This document shows, one piece after another, positions 1 through 38,961 of a stretch of DNA of 64,000 nt. Numbering within the stretch: the stretch's first letter is position 1; the number at the start of each line of letters is the position of its first letter. A program made the position numbers and the translations under genes. The DNA lies in contig NC_051115.1 of NCBI RefSeq assembly GCF_014839805.1, positions 5,330,600 to 5,394,599 on the forward strand, read 5' to 3'. The notes below the pieces were generated by a model. The model was not told the DNA's origin and made no database searches. It saw only the letters and a list, made by a program, of their open reading frames with translations. Source of the stretch: Manduca sexta (lineage: Eukaryota > Arthropoda > Insecta > Lepidoptera > Sphingidae).

Positions 1-1355
1 TGACACTGACGCTAAAACTGCCAACAATCAAAAATCACCAGAAAGAAGGTGTACTCACCCACATTATGTTTGTATTATATGTTACAATAATAATCAAAGT
101 ATATTAATTCAATTAGTGTAATATTGTTTGTAACTTCACTTTGTACAAATCATAATATAAATTAATTAGCGTCAAATATTTGAACGGGTCAACACAATTT
201 TTATATTAGATGGCTAGCAGGTGATATAGTGACTTCACCGTAGAGTGGTAGCTGAGAGGCTGAACATTTGCGTTCAAGTGCTGCTCATGTGAGTGCCCAT
301 AGAGGTAACAAAAACCATGGTGTAGTGCAGTTTTAAAAATATAATGTATATACTGGGTAGACAAGTCAATAAAGTTGAATATCCAATAATGGATGCATAT
401 TTAAAACCGCTGTTTGTGTCAAATTTCGACTTATCATCAGGAGGCTGTGTTGAAGAGTATTTATAAAATATATATATTCACTAATACAATCTATATTGAT
501 GCTTAAGAGGCAATATCTTCCTGACAATAATTAAACTTTTTCAAGGAATGATTTAATATATTATAGGTAGATATAGATGCTTCAAAGGCATTCATATCTA
601 AGCAACAATGAGTAAATTTTTGAGTAGAGTGCTTTAAAGTTTTGATTTTTATATGAAAATTTATAAAAATTGGACTTTATATTTCATAAAGATTTTTTTT
701 TTAAATTGTCCTTGAACTACAAAACCTAGATAAAATGGCAGTTCAAAAATATTTATATAATTTATTTTTGGTATATTTGTCAGTTAGATATGATTGCCGT
801 TCAAGCAACGATATTGTGAGTTTAACTTGCGGCCATCCAATACCTCAGTCTGCTCCGTAAACATGGAAGCCATAAAGCCTTCGAAATGGGAGAAAATAAT
901 AATGTCAATAACCATGATAAAATGTGTAAATAATTTTATTTCAATAGCATTATATTCTCCACATGACCGCTGTACAGGGTTTGGTGTCTGTACAATTTAC
1001 ATTTGGTTGGTAAATATAAAAGACTAAAGTGTGGGTAAAATGTGGTTTATTTACACTGACCTAGTCTAAGTGGTCTCATCAATCAGTGGTTCATAGAACA
1101 GGTCGATGATCGATCGTGAACTGATTGGTAAAATTAATACAATTAATTTGTGTGGTGTAAAGCGCTGACACACCGCGCATGATGTGGGTTGCTTCAACAG
1201 TACAACCACATTTCTGTCCTCGGCACCAAGGACTTCACCATATTGTAATAAAAAAGAAATATGTAATTTTTTTCCTCTGTTTATAGAAACTTAGCATGTA
1301 TAGCCATATTCCACAAAGTTTATTACGTAGGATAAAATAATGGATTTCCAACCAG
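1..1355. other. AT-rich sequence upstream of the first ZAD-A exon seen
   Basis: No ZAD first exon (CRxCL motif) or other convincing coding stretch was found on either strand. If the gene is like its paralogues, this is intron 1 sequence of at least 1.35 kb. No repeat family shared with the rest of the window was recognised here. Confidence 0.5.
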
Positions 1356-9812
<8,457 letters not shown>

Positions 9813-10385
9813 TACATACCTACTTCTACTGATACTGTGTTTAATTTCTTCACTGTTCGCGTGCTCGTGAAAGACATTGTAGGCTTACAAAAATATGAAC
9901 GACGTAAGGGCGTCTCCAAGAGGGGGCAGGGTGGGGGGGCTGCTCCCTTCCACTCCTCCTAGGGATTAAAAAAAGTTGCCAAATGTAAAGCAATCAAAGC
10001 CTTAAGTATTGAACTTGACTTGCTTGATCGATCATTCCCGTACGTCAGTATTCCAATGAATTCACCAAATCCATTCCTAATATTCCGTATGCTGAATTAC
10101 ACTCTGGTCTATGTTATTGTTAAAGCGAGAGAGTTCTACCTCGGGAAAATATATAGCAAGGCTTTTATTCCGGAAAACTTCACGCGGGCGAAGTCACGTG
10201 CATAAGCTAGTTGCCAAATAAAACAACATATACATTTCGTATATTTTATTGAGTATTAAATGCGTAAAAAACAATCATAATATTATAGTAGCAGCACCTG
10301 TAATGAACAGCTTGTGGGAAGGTTACACACGGCGCGTGTCTCTGTATTTTGTATTCCCTACGGCCAATGTCTTCATACCTTAGAC
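9813..10385. other. 3' flank of ZAD-A
   Basis: Tail-to-tail spacer. Holds a candidate polyadenylation signal AATAAA at 10217-10222, about 405 bp after the stop, next to a degraded repeat (ATTCCGGAAAACTTCACGCG) of the type also seen near 22 kb. Confidence 0.4.
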
Positions 10386-10659
10386 CAGTGTTTCCCAACC
10401 TTTTTTAGGCCATGCCCCACCTTAACATTTTTAAATTATTTATGCCCCCCATATATAATTTTTAACCTTTAAAAATAGTTTTGTTCCCTTAAGAAATATA
10501 AATGATAAGTTTTAGGAAGAAATCACTATGAAATTGTTATCAAAACATCATAAGGAAAATCAAAACATATAATGAAAAACTGAAAATTCTGTTTAAATTA
10601 TCTCCTTAACTATCAAACTGCCCCCCTGTGGGGCGTGGGCCCCGCGTTGGGAAACACTG
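10386..10659. mobile_element. hAT-type MITE
   Basis: Inverted ends CAGTGTTTCCCAAC and GTTGGGAAACACTG. Flanked by CCTTAGAC at 10378-10385 and 10661-10668, an 8-bp target duplication (one extra C on the right). TA in the middle of the target fits the nnnTAnnn preference known for Buster-type hAT elements. Confidence 0.85.
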
Positions 10660-10780
10660 CCCTTAGACCATCTAGAAAGGACGCCACGGACAAAAATTTC
10701 TGTCACTTTCAATAACTACTACACAGAAAGCAACACACTTTGCAAATTTATTTTATTATGAACGCATACATTTTTGTTTT

Positions 10781-10955
10781 TATTTCTTTAAATGACGAGA
10801 CGAGCTTGCCGGTCGCCTGCTGGTAAGCGATACGACTGATAAACAGTAGAAACACCAACACCTTGAATTACAAAGTGTTTGGTATTCCACTGCGCTCGAC
10901 ATCCTGAGACACGAGATGTTAATTATTATGTCCAGTAGTTAAACTGGCAAAGTAG
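10781..10955 (-). mobile_element. LINE-like 3' tail, family D
   Basis: Copy beginning at AAATGACGAGACGAGCTTGC and running to TCCAGTAGTTAAACTGGC, where a SINE 3' end abuts it. Confidence 0.6.
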
Positions 10956-11012
10956 TACTTATAGGAGGCCCGTGCCCAGCAGTGAAACAGTATATACAGG
11001 GCTAATATTATG
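10956..11012 (+). mobile_element. SINE family A, 3' end only
   Basis: TAGGAGGCCCGTGCCCAGCA followed by ACAGTATATACAGGGCTAAT. Confidence 0.6.
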
Positions 11013-11662
11013 ATTATAATCTGCTAAATACAACAGTATTTATAAACGTGCGAATGAGCATTTAATCTTATACTTTGGCTGAACAGAAAAATCATACAAG
11101 ACATGTTTATATATTGTCTAAGTTTGTATCAGTCAAAGTAATTGTTACTTTTGGTTTATTACTGTGGAAGCTCTTATGGATTTTACTTTAGCTGCTACTT
11201 TTATAAATCATGAAGAAATTGGCAATGAGACACAAGTTTTCTCAATTAAAATAAGAATTTGTATACAACGCAAACCAGTGTTAATCTCATGCTTTTTGTC
11301 TAAATTACATTTATAGCCCGACCAGGAAATTAAAAACCTCACCATGTTACAGTATAATATGAATAATTTCTTGCACTAATATCAACTTTAAAACTAGAAA
11401 GCGATACTAGCGCCCTCACGCACGTTTTTCCACTGTCAAGATATAGATAATGGGTTTCTTCTGCATGAGCATACACAAGTGAAATATAAATTTAAAAACG
11501 CCGATGTATAACCGGTTGATCAGTATGCGAGGTCATAAGTTCTTATCCTGTAAAATATGTAATTCGAAAACAGACCGACTGAGAGAGGCAGATAGTAAAT
11601 TATCTAAAGCAAAATACTTGCATGGAAGACTTTTACGTTCCTAACTCCCAGAGATTTTTCTT

Positions 11663-11942
11663 ATTTTTAATTGCATTGAATGACGAAACTAGCTATCCAT
11701 TCGCCTGATGGTTAGCGATACGATCTATAAGCAGTAGAAACACCATCCTGAATTACAGTGTTTGGTATTCCACTACGCTCGCCGGAGACATGAGATGTTA
11801 ATTATTATGTCCAGTAGTTACACTGGCTAGTGTTCAAATCGGAACACAACAGTGACTACACACTTGGCAGAAATAGACATTGCGGTGGTACCTACCTAAG
11901 AGGACTCTCACTATGAGAGACCTACCACCAGTGAAGATTTCT
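11663..11942 (-). mobile_element. LINE-like 3' tail, family D
   Basis: Nearly full family D copy, from GAATGACGAAACTAGCTATC to GAGAGACCTACCACCAGTG. Confidence 0.65.
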
Positions 11943-12174
11943 ACAGATATATCCATAAAAAAATAACAGTTCGGAAAGATGAAACAAAAGATTGTAAAAC
12001 GCGTGCGTTAGACAGAGCTGCTTGTCTTTTGACCCTTTCGGTGTGCACGATCAGTTGACAAACTTATATATACCAATGGCAAAGGATCCATATAACCCGA
12101 TTACTGCTTCCTTTTATGTAGAATCTAATTATCATTAGAACGATTTGCAGTATTTCATGCATATTAGTACTCAA

Positions 12175-12650
12175 TAACGTTTTACAAATAGACGCGTCAT
12201 ACACTAACAAAATTGCACATATAAACAGCGCAGTATTTACTATAGTCACAGCCCAAACGGCTCGCATTGATACGGCCCGAGTGAGTCCGAGTGTGCCCGA
12301 GTGGTTCCGAATGGGCCCGAGCGTCGATTGCCCCGTCGCCATGACAGTCGAATAAAATTCATTTATTAGTCAAAAATAAGTTAAATAGTGTATACTTATT
12401 ACTAACGTATGTAATGAAACGTTTATTTCATTCACAGTTGGAGTATAATTTGTACATCGTCTAAAAACACAGGAAGGCATTTTATTTATAAAAATACAAA
12501 AGTCAGTAAGCCGACTAGCGGCGAAAGTGGTTGGAGGTTGACTAAGTGAATGTCGGGCAATTACCTTGCTTTCGTCTTGCCAGTATTGAGCTCGGACAAC
12601 GTCTCTATGTAATAAAAACATCTTAGTACCTATGTGTTGTATCAGGTTTC
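12175..12650 (+). mobile_element. Unclassified repeat, copy 2
   Basis: Second copy of the 5.9-kb repeat, longer, with an internal GC-rich run of CCCGAGTG-like units at 12255-12330 that copy 1 lacks. Confidence 0.5.
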
Positions 12651-12869
12651 GCGCCACTGATATAGGCTACTTTTAATCTCGGGATGGGTTTAAACAGGCA
12701 GAGCCGCGAGCAAAAGCTTATAAATAATTTCTTATCTGCCTCTCTTAGTTCATGTAAATAACTAATTCTACCCATATAACCTGTATGTCCTGCGGGTCAG
12801 TTCTGAACAGTTTGAGCCTTCGACCATGTAGAAAGGACGCGCTATGTGCTAATTGTTGCACAAGAGTGT

Positions 12870-13005
12870 CGCCAGCCGAAGGCCCAGGGGGGGCAAGTTG
12901 ATATGGAGAAAGAGAAAAGTATGAATTGTAGGAAAAGTCGAGAACTGTTTTAGAACCTCTGGTTGGGTGGCTGCCCCTCCCTGCCCCCCCTTGGCGACGC
13001 TCTTG
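12870..13005. mobile_element. GCGTCGCCA-ended repeat
   Basis: Starts GTCGCCAGCCGAAGGCCC and ends CTTGGCGACGCTC. Related copies lie at 35.4-35.6 and 53.8-54.1 kb. The GGCGACGC ends are inverted. Confidence 0.5.
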
Positions 13006-13687
13006 GTGCGAACAATTAATTCTAACACTTTCAGTAACTACTACATAGAAAGTGCAACATACTGTTTCTGTTAATGAACGCATATAAATCTTACACACTT
13101 GTGTCAGCGCATGACAGTTTTTACAAACGTGCGCGTGCGCAATTTTTATATTTTGACAGATCAAGCCGTGTCCTTTATACATCGTCTAAGTTCCGAGGTA
13201 TTTGTCGCGTGTAAACAGATCTAAAAAGCTTATCTTAATACTAAAATGTCAGTTTACTCGTAAAGTCAGTTGCAGACCAGAAGCCAAGCTACCACACGGT
13301 CAAATTCCGTGTGCACCTCGCTTCGATGACGTCACGTCGACGCTCAAGTACAGATACTGCCGAGTGACATTGGGCCGTAAGACTGATAACATAACCGTTC
13401 CACTCACCTTCAAGTGACGGTAGCGACAACGCCTTTTTTTCCGCGAAAAAAAAATTTTTTTTGTGTAACAATCTTAAAAAGGTGTGTAGCATTACTAAAA
13501 AAAAAAATACTTTTCTGTTATTGTCTGTGTCAAATTACTCTATCTCTTTATCAACTTAGCTTTTGGTCTCCAACAGGCTTGTCTCTCAGCTGCCTCGCAA
13601 ATATTTAGTACAGATTGCTTTTAGAGGCTCTTACCTTGTAGCAGGCTCGCGAGGCAGCCGCGTACTTACACTATACAAGATACTATA

Positions 13688-14078
13688 CAGGGTCATTTTG
13701 ACATCGCGTTACTAAATGAAACCACATACTTATCTACTTTAATAACACTACAATAAGTCACTTGAGCCGTAGATGTAAAATAAAAAGTGTACCGAACAAA
13801 ATAAATATTAATAAAAAGTTATTTTAATTTTACGCGCTCTTATGCCACTACTACTCCTTTAAGCTAATTCGTCGCAGCAACATCATACTTGCATTAAAAA
13901 ATACACTTACACACGCCATATTTGGATTAAACTACAAAATGATAAAAAAATCAGAAAACTAAAACCAGGATGTTTGGTAAAAATATTCGTTATTAATGAA
14001 TGATTTTTGTCACAATGTCAGCAAAGGTGAAGACGAGTATGTGGTTTCATTTAGTAACGCAATGTCAACATGACCCTG
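13688..14078. mobile_element. CAGGGTCATTTTGACAT MITE, copy 1
   Basis: About 390 bp with long inverted ends CAGGGTCATTTTGACATCGC and GTCAACATGACCCTG, flanked by TA. No coding frame. Similar copies at 17.4 and 30.0 kb, fragments at 35.6, 44.5 and 51.8 kb. Confidence 0.8.
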
Positions 14079-14509
14079 TATAAAACATACATGGCAGTAT
14101 AATGTTCTAACATCAAAATTCGTTTAATTCACAATAACTGAACAGATTCACTTCTAACTTTAATAAGATAGTTTTCTTTCTCTAAAATAAACCTTCTGTA
14201 GTTTATTTTAGCGAAGGAAATGCTTTGCTACAAAACACAGGCGATTTGAAGTATTCATTCCGTTCCTGGACTGTAGCGGCTCATGTGCCATGGATGTTCA
14301 CTAACGGCCTATTAGATCACAAAATGTGATTGCCTATTGTATGTATCATAAGATTTTAGACAAATATCTGTATGTACTACATACTGTATATGATTGTATA
14401 TTACTGTATTACAAAGTCTGACAAATAATGTAGTAAAAAAATGGGCGGAACTAGAGGAGCATGACCAAATTAGTAAAAGGCCTTACATTTTAACCCAAAC
14501 CTTAGTGAG

Positions 14510-14815
14510 GTGAGAATTAGTCAATAAGGTGAACCTTATTGACTAATTCTCACTCGATTGAATACACTTCATCGGTCGACTTTTGCACTAATTTTCACAC
14601 CCTAGAGCACTATTCAACTCTTTCACCATTGACTGACTAATTTTCACTTCTCTGACAAATTTTCACCCGATTGACTCTTCTTCGCCCATTGACTCTTGCA
14701 CTAATTTTCATACCCTAGAGCACTATTCATCTCTTTCACCACTGACTGACTAATTTTCACCCATTGCCTCATTTGCACTCGTTGACACATTTTCACCCCC
14801 TAAGCTCAATTCACC
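14510..14815. repeat. Palindrome plus tandem TTTTCAC repeats
   Basis: A near-perfect palindrome at 14510-14553 (GTGAGAATTAGTCAATAAGG and its reverse) runs into about 250 bp built from CTAATTTTCAC units. A segment containing CACCCTAGAGCACTATTCA is duplicated with about 113-bp spacing. It lies directly 3' of the ZAD-B stop. Confidence 0.75.
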
Positions 14816-14837
14816 CCTTCCATCCGAGCGAGTCACA

Positions 14838-25338
<10,501 letters not shown>

Positions 25339-25818
25339 TGTATATAACACAGTTTTTATTTAATAATAATGAAATAACATTGTAAAATTAATCGTAAAAA
25401 TGTTAACAAATGTGCAGTCTTCCTTCGATGTTTGACGTTTATTATCTTTGGTTCACTAAAGAGTATTAGACACTAGAGATGTGCAACTTTTACTTTCATA
25501 GACCAAATCAATTATAGACTATGAAAAAACAAATAAAGTAAAAACAATTTTACTAATTTAGAAACATTCTTTATTAAAGTGTTTATTATATTATACGAAT
25601 CACAAATGGAAATCATTTACGTAGTACAACAAGTAGGTATATATATATTGGAATTACATTACTTACCACAGATTATAGACTTTTGCTAATTCAACTTCCG
25701 CTGTACAGAAAATAGAAAATCAAGATGGCGTCGACATAGAAAATTAAATTTTTTACATTCTGTGTCTACCTTGCGTAGTCGTTTTTGTTATTGATATCAA
25801 TTACTAATCTGTGACAAA
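25339..25818. promoter_or_regulatory. Bidirectional promoter region between ZAD-B and ZNF-C
   Basis: 480 bp between two divergent start codons, so both promoters and 5'UTRs must fit here unless 5' exons are missed. AT-rich and free of recognisable transposons, unlike almost all other non-coding DNA in the window. It holds an ETS-like ACTTCCG at 25694-25700 and a YY1/PHO-like CAAGATGGCG at 25721-25730, typical of TATA-less promoters. No TATA box at a clear distance. Confidence 0.6.
25721..25730 (+). promoter_or_regulatory. YY1/Pleiohomeotic-like motif
   Basis: CAAGATGGCG matches the known YY1/PHO core (AAGATGGC), 89 bp upstream of the ZNF-C ATG. Motif match only. Confidence 0.45.
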
Positions 25819-34228
<8,410 letters not shown>

Positions 34229-34246
34229 TGAGGAAGACTATTTAGC

Positions 34247-34497
34247 ATATAGCGCTCTTAATAAAATAATGAGCTATTTCAAAATTGTTAATTTGTGGCA
34301 GTCGTCGGAAAACTAATATTTGTTTGCTGCCTTTTTTTGAAGTTGCTATAAAATTGAGCTTATTAAAGATAGGTTAATAAACCTATAGCATGAAAAAGGG
34401 AAAAAACTAAAAGATCGCAAACAGAAATTGGTTGTTTGTCGATTGCCACAAATTGGCTATTTTGGAATGGGTCATTGTTTTATTAAGAGTGCGATAT
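34247..34497. mobile_element. MITE with long inverted ends in the ZNF-C 3'UTR
   Basis: Inverted arms of about 80 bp: CGCTCTTAATAAAATAATGA at left, TCATTGTTTTATTAAGAGTG at right, with AATTTGTGGCAGTCG against CGATTGCCACAAATT. It begins about 18 bp after the stop codon. A right-end relative lies at 54.73-54.86 kb. Confidence 0.75.
34260..34265 (+). promoter_or_regulatory. Candidate ZNF-C polyadenylation signal
   Basis: AATAAA 32 bp after the stop codon, inside the left arm of the MITE at 34247. A second AATAAA lies near 34501. Usage not testable here. Confidence 0.45.
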
Positions 34498-34650
34498 GGT
34501 TAATAAAAACAGCAATAGACTGAGTTGCAATAAGGGTCTTCTTTTAAATTGTAATTCGTAGTTTCGGATGACGGATACGTTTTGTAACTACGAAGTGTTA
34601 CGGATCCGATCCGTTCATCGCGATATTTCAGACATGGAATTTGTAAGAAC

Positions 34651-34951
34651 TTAGGGGCCTTCAAGTATTACGTAACGCAATTTGGAGGGGAGGGGGGTGT
34701 AAAATGTTACGATGCGTTACAGGCGCGGGGGGGTTCGTACAACGCGTAATGTAACATTGGGTTTTTTATTTTAAAACAATAAGGTATTTTACCGATTTTC
34801 CGGTACTTTTCGAAAAAAATATTATTTTAAAGTTACGTAACTTTTTGAGGGGGGGGGGGCGTACAGGAAAACGTTACGGCGCGTTACATGGGGGGGGGGG
34901 GGGGTCAAAAATCTTCAAAAATTGCATTACGTAATACTTGAACGGCCCCTT
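34651..34951. mobile_element. GGGGCCGTT MITE, complete
   Basis: Ends GGGGCCTTCAAGTATTACG and CGTAATACTTGAACGGCCCC, flanked by TTA on both sides. Contains long G runs. Confidence 0.8.
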
Positions 34952-35384
34952 ATGCTATCTCTTTTTAAAACCATCGGCAAGGATAAAGTTCCATTGCTTT
35001 CTACAAAAAAATACGGAGAATTGAAACTACTACTAAGTTAAGGTACAGAACGGTGACGGATCCGAAGTAATTTGGTAGTAGAGTTATATCTGGGGCCTTA
35101 TTCTCTATCGCGCACGTTATTTTGACAGTGCGTAACAAGCACGTAACACAACGCATCATGTTTAGGACTATAGAAATTTGGCTTACTGAATACCATTCCA
35201 CGCACATTTCTCAAAGATAACATGACAAGGCCGCGTTACGCGTTTACACTATCATACAGAATAAGGGCCCAGAAGTTTGTTTCTTCGTTTCGGACCGACG
35301 TATCGACATTCGTTTATCAAAGTAGACACTGGCGAAGGGTGAAGTTTTCTTAAAGGTAACCCTACAACAAATAGGTATATGAGC

Positions 35385-35605
35385 GTCGCCAGCTGATGGC
35401 CTAGGGGCGCGGGGGGGGGGGGGGTCAAGTTGTTATGGAGAATGAGAAAAGTATGAATTATAGGTAAAGTCGAAAGCAAATGTTCCTCCCGCACTCTCCC
35501 TCTCACGCTTTAACAATGACAGAGCAGAGCGTAGTTGAGCGTACGTATTAGGAATGGAATTGGTGAATTCATTCGAGTTTTGGACTCTAGGGGAGGGGGG
35601 GTGGT
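35385..35605. mobile_element. GCGTCGCCA-ended repeat
   Basis: GCGTCGCCAGCTGATGGCC followed by a G run and GAAAAGTATGAATTATAGG, as in the copies near 12.9 and 53.8 kb. Confidence 0.5.
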
Positions 35606-35650
35606 CAGCATTCATTTAGTAACGCAATGTCAAAATGATCCTGTATAAAG
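35605..35650. mobile_element. CAGGGTCATTTTGACAT MITE, end fragment
   Basis: TCATTTAGTAACGCAATGTC then AAAATGATCCTGTATA; a lone terminus. Confidence 0.6.
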
Positions 35651-35861
35651 GCGGCTTGATTCTTTTCAAAGTAAAAGATCAAATGTTCGTACGCGTGTAA
35701 AGGCTGTCTTATTTATCGCATTAGTGTGCGTACGTCTGATTATGTATTTATGTGTGCATTAACACATGTTTAGTATTGCACTTGTATGTAGTTTTATTGA
35801 GTGATGGGATTTTTTGTTCGTGGCAATAAGTGAATTGGACCTCACACTTTGATTCAATGTG

Positions 35862-36018
35862 GTGTTTTTATTGCTTTAAATGACGAGACGAGCTTGCCGT
35901 TCTGATGATGGTAAGCGATACGATCCAGTAGAAACACCAATACCTTGAATTACAAAGTGTTTGGTGTTCCACTGCGCTCGTCTGAGACATGAGATGTTAA
36001 GTCTCATAATGCTTATTG
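35862..36018 (-). mobile_element. LINE-like 3' tail, family D
   Basis: TTTAAATGACGAGACGAGCT to GAGATGTTAAGTCTC. Confidence 0.6.
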
Positions 36019-36101
36019 CCGCGAATGAATCATTCTATCGCTTTCAGTGTGAATGAATGTCTCCTAGCTGAATTTTGGCCACGGCTGGCAGTCTCAACGG
36101 A

Positions 36102-36292
36102 GATCAGCAGGAGATATTATAGTGCACGAGTGTGTGCAATACACAAGCACTCTCTGTTCCTTCTCATAGTCCGGTGAGACGACATGACCGGAGAGAGATC
36201 AGCAGGAGATATTATAGTGCACGAGTGTGTGCAATACACAAGCACTCTCTGTTCCTTCTCATAGTCCGGTGAGACATGACCGGAGAGAGATC
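36102..36292. repeat. 95-bp tandem duplication
   Basis: Two nearly identical units, each from GATCAGCAGGAGATATTATA to GACATGACCGGAGAGA; the second lacks three bases (GAC). A partial third start follows at about 36288. Confidence 0.85.
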
Positions 36293-36705
36293 AGGATCAA
36301 CGGCTTTACGTGCTACCTTCACAGATCTATGATCAAATCTAGTTTAATATATTACTTCCCGGATATGGTCATAGTAACACCCGTGGTCACAAACATCACT
36401 ATGAGGACACAGTGCGCACGAACAGTGTCTGTCATAGTTATCTGTGGCTATGTTCAGCTTTGTTATCGACAGTCGACTGAAGTGAAGTTGCCAATATTAG
36501 CCAATCACAGCGCCATGTGTACGCACCGCGACTGTCATGACGAAAGTACAGACTTATTATCACAGCATTGCTCCGTACTTAGCTAAGTGACGTTTGTGAA
36601 TACGAAGACTAGATAGGTGTCACATAGATAACAATAAATAAAGTTGGTCTATTCATGCTTCAATAGACGGCAACACTGCAGGACCGTAGAAAGACTTGAA
36701 TTTAA

Positions 36706-36878
36706 CACTTACCATGAAGCATCGGAATGTTTGCCGGCAAACATTACAGCTACATGACATTTACGTGTGTCACGGGAATATAACCTTATATACTACATAA
36801 TAAGGTTATTTTTCCATGACACGCGTAAATGTCATGTAGCTGTCATGTTTGCCGGCAAACATTCCGATGCATCATGGA
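36706..36878. mobile_element. TTAA-flanked palindromic MITE 1
   Basis: 173 bp between TTAA at 36702-36705 and 36879-36882. Inverted ends with GCATCGGAATGTTTGCCGGC and GCCGGCAAACATTCCGATGC; almost the whole element folds into one hairpin. The other arm of the host element shows the empty TTAA site. A TTAA duplication is the known mark of piggyBac-type transposition. Confidence 0.8.
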
Positions 36879-36993
36879 TTAAGGTAGGGCAGCTGTGGCT
36901 ACAGCTAGGGCGGAAGTAAAAATGTTACTAGATCTGATCTGGTCAATCGATTTTTGGCTTTCTTGACTTGTGAACGTTAATGAGTCAGGTTAA

Positions 36994-37161
36994 CTCTTGG
37001 TCTCTCGTGAATCGCCGGCGAGCCAAGACAGCTACATGACATTTGCGTGTGTCACGGGATTATAACCTTATATACTACATATATACTACATAATAAGGTT
37101 ATTTTTCCGTCACACGCGTAGCTGTCAATGTTTGCCGGCAAACATTCAGCTACCTCACGGG
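36994..37161. mobile_element. TTAA-flanked palindromic MITE 2
   Basis: 168 bp between TTAA at 36990-36993 and 37162-37165. The core matches MITE 1 (CAGCTACATGACATTTGCGT; ATAAGGTTATTTTTCCGTCA; TTTGCCGGCAAACATT) but the ends differ. The matching site in the right arm (about 38333) is empty. Confidence 0.75.
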
Positions 37162-37761
37162 TTAATGCTTCCGCAATTGTTAGAGTAATATACAGATTGT
37201 AACAAAATTCCCTTAAGTCTCGAAAGGGGGTTATTCCACCCATCAATACGAATAACTCTTACTATGGGACCAACTTCCAAATCATGAAAAAAATTCCGCT
37301 GCTCCATATATTTTGATATTTATGTATAATTTTGTTGATTATTAAGGTAGGGCATTTCCCCACAATGCCCCCCCCTAGCTACAGCTCTGCAACACTGTCA
37401 TTGCTTCTTCATTGTAATGTTGACTTTAGGTAGGAAATATTTTTCGAATCTGTTGAAACTAATTATGTCTATATCGACGTTGAATGAATAAAAAACTGAT
37501 AATGCCTCTGTTCCGATGAAGTTCATCAATATGGCGGCTTTCTTTTGGTCAGAAACATTAGTATGTTGGCACGCATATATTCTAAGTTGCGTAAACCAGT
37601 AGTTCCAGTGGCATATTTGTGGCTTTCATGTCGAGCGGTGGGACGCTACCAATTTTCATGGTAGACTTTGTTACATTGTTTTCTGTTTGACTTGACCACT
37701 GACGCCATCTTATTACGCCGTATTGCTCAGTTAATAATTAAGAATACGCTTACTGCGTAAT

Positions 37762-38060
37762 AGCGGCGATAGCCTAGTTGGTTGTAGAACGGACTGCCAA
37801 GACGAATGTCCGCAGGTTCAAATCCCAAACACACCTCTGACTTTTCTAAAATCATGTGTGTATTTGTGAATTATTGTTCGCTTTAACGGTGAAGGAAAAT
37901 ATCGTGAGGAAACCTGCATACCTGAGAAGTTACCTATAGGAATTTTGAGGGTGTGTGAAGTCTACCCGCACTACAGCGTGGTGGACTAAGGCCTAATCCC
38001 TCTCAGTAGTAGAGGAGGCCCGTGTCCAACAGTGGGACAGTATAATACAGGGCTGATATT
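37762..38060 (+). mobile_element. SINE family A, full-length
   Basis: AGCGGCGATAGCCTAGTTGG to ACAGGGCTGATATTATTATT, inside the foldback-like element. Confidence 0.85.
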
Positions 38061-38961
38061 ATTATTATTACCGCGTTGACTATTTGATGACTTCCTTTTG
38101 TCTCATGGAATGAGCATTAACGCTGCACTTCTGACACCATGTTTTACTTATTGGAGACTTAATAATCCCCAATAGTACAGGAACGACTTTATTGTGAGCG
38201 CGACATGGCAGGAACGGAACAGGAAGAAGCAAGTAAGAGTTGTTCGTATTGATGGGTGGAATAACCCCCTTTCGAGATTTAAGGGAATTTTGTTACAATC
38301 CGTAAATTACCCTAACAATTACGCAAGTATTAACATGACTCATTCATATTCATAAGTTAAGAAAGACAAAATCGATTGACCAGATCAGATCTAGTCATAT
38401 TTTTACTTCCGCCCTAGCTGTAATCACAGCTGCCCTACCTTAAATTCAAGTCTAGCTACGGTCCTGCAGTGTTTCCGTCTATTGCGGCATGACCATAGAC
38501 CAACTTTATTGTTGTCTATGAGGTTTATAGAACGGGAAGTTGGGAGCATAATCAATAATTCGGTGGTGTTAGCCATCACGCTGGCCATATAAAGGGTAGA
38601 CAGTAAAGTATGGAAGGTAGAGACAAGAATAATCTTTGTGTATTTATTGTCCATGGAAAAGCGTCAATTTATTGTCTCGTAAAATTTTGAAAAGAGCGGC
38701 AATTTTTTTTATTTTATTTATTATCAACAATCTATTTAAATGTGTATATACAATTATGAGTATGTTTAATTAAATAATAAAAAAGGTAACAGTAAAGAAA
38801 AATCACGAATTTTTATAAAAATTAAAAATCTCCAGTCTCTGGATTGTCAATAGCTTTAAGGAATTATTAGAAGTGACTATAGGGATTGTAGAACTGCGGT
38901 CTTGTTAGGTAGGTTAATTATTTAATTATTTTAGACTATGTGAATAGTCGAAAACTACATT

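Larger units (their letters stand above)
36612..38530. mobile_element. Long inverted-repeat (foldback-like) element
   Basis: The left arm, about 36612-37260, pairs with the right arm, about 38217-38530. Matching marks: ACTGCAGGACCGTAG against CTACGGTCCTGCAGT; GGTAGGGCAGCTGTGG against CAGCTGCCCTACC; GATCTGATCTGGTCAATCGA against TCGATTGACCAGATCAGATC; GGGGGTTATTCCACCCATCA against TGATGGGTGGAATAACCCCC. Arms differ in length because the left one carries two insertions. The middle, about 960 bp, includes a SINE and no transposase frame. Outer limits are approximate. Confidence 0.75.

Noticed and set aside
794..1027. 77-codon frame as the missing ZAD-A first exon
   Set aside because: It has no CRxCL pair or other ZAD feature and no good donor in frame.
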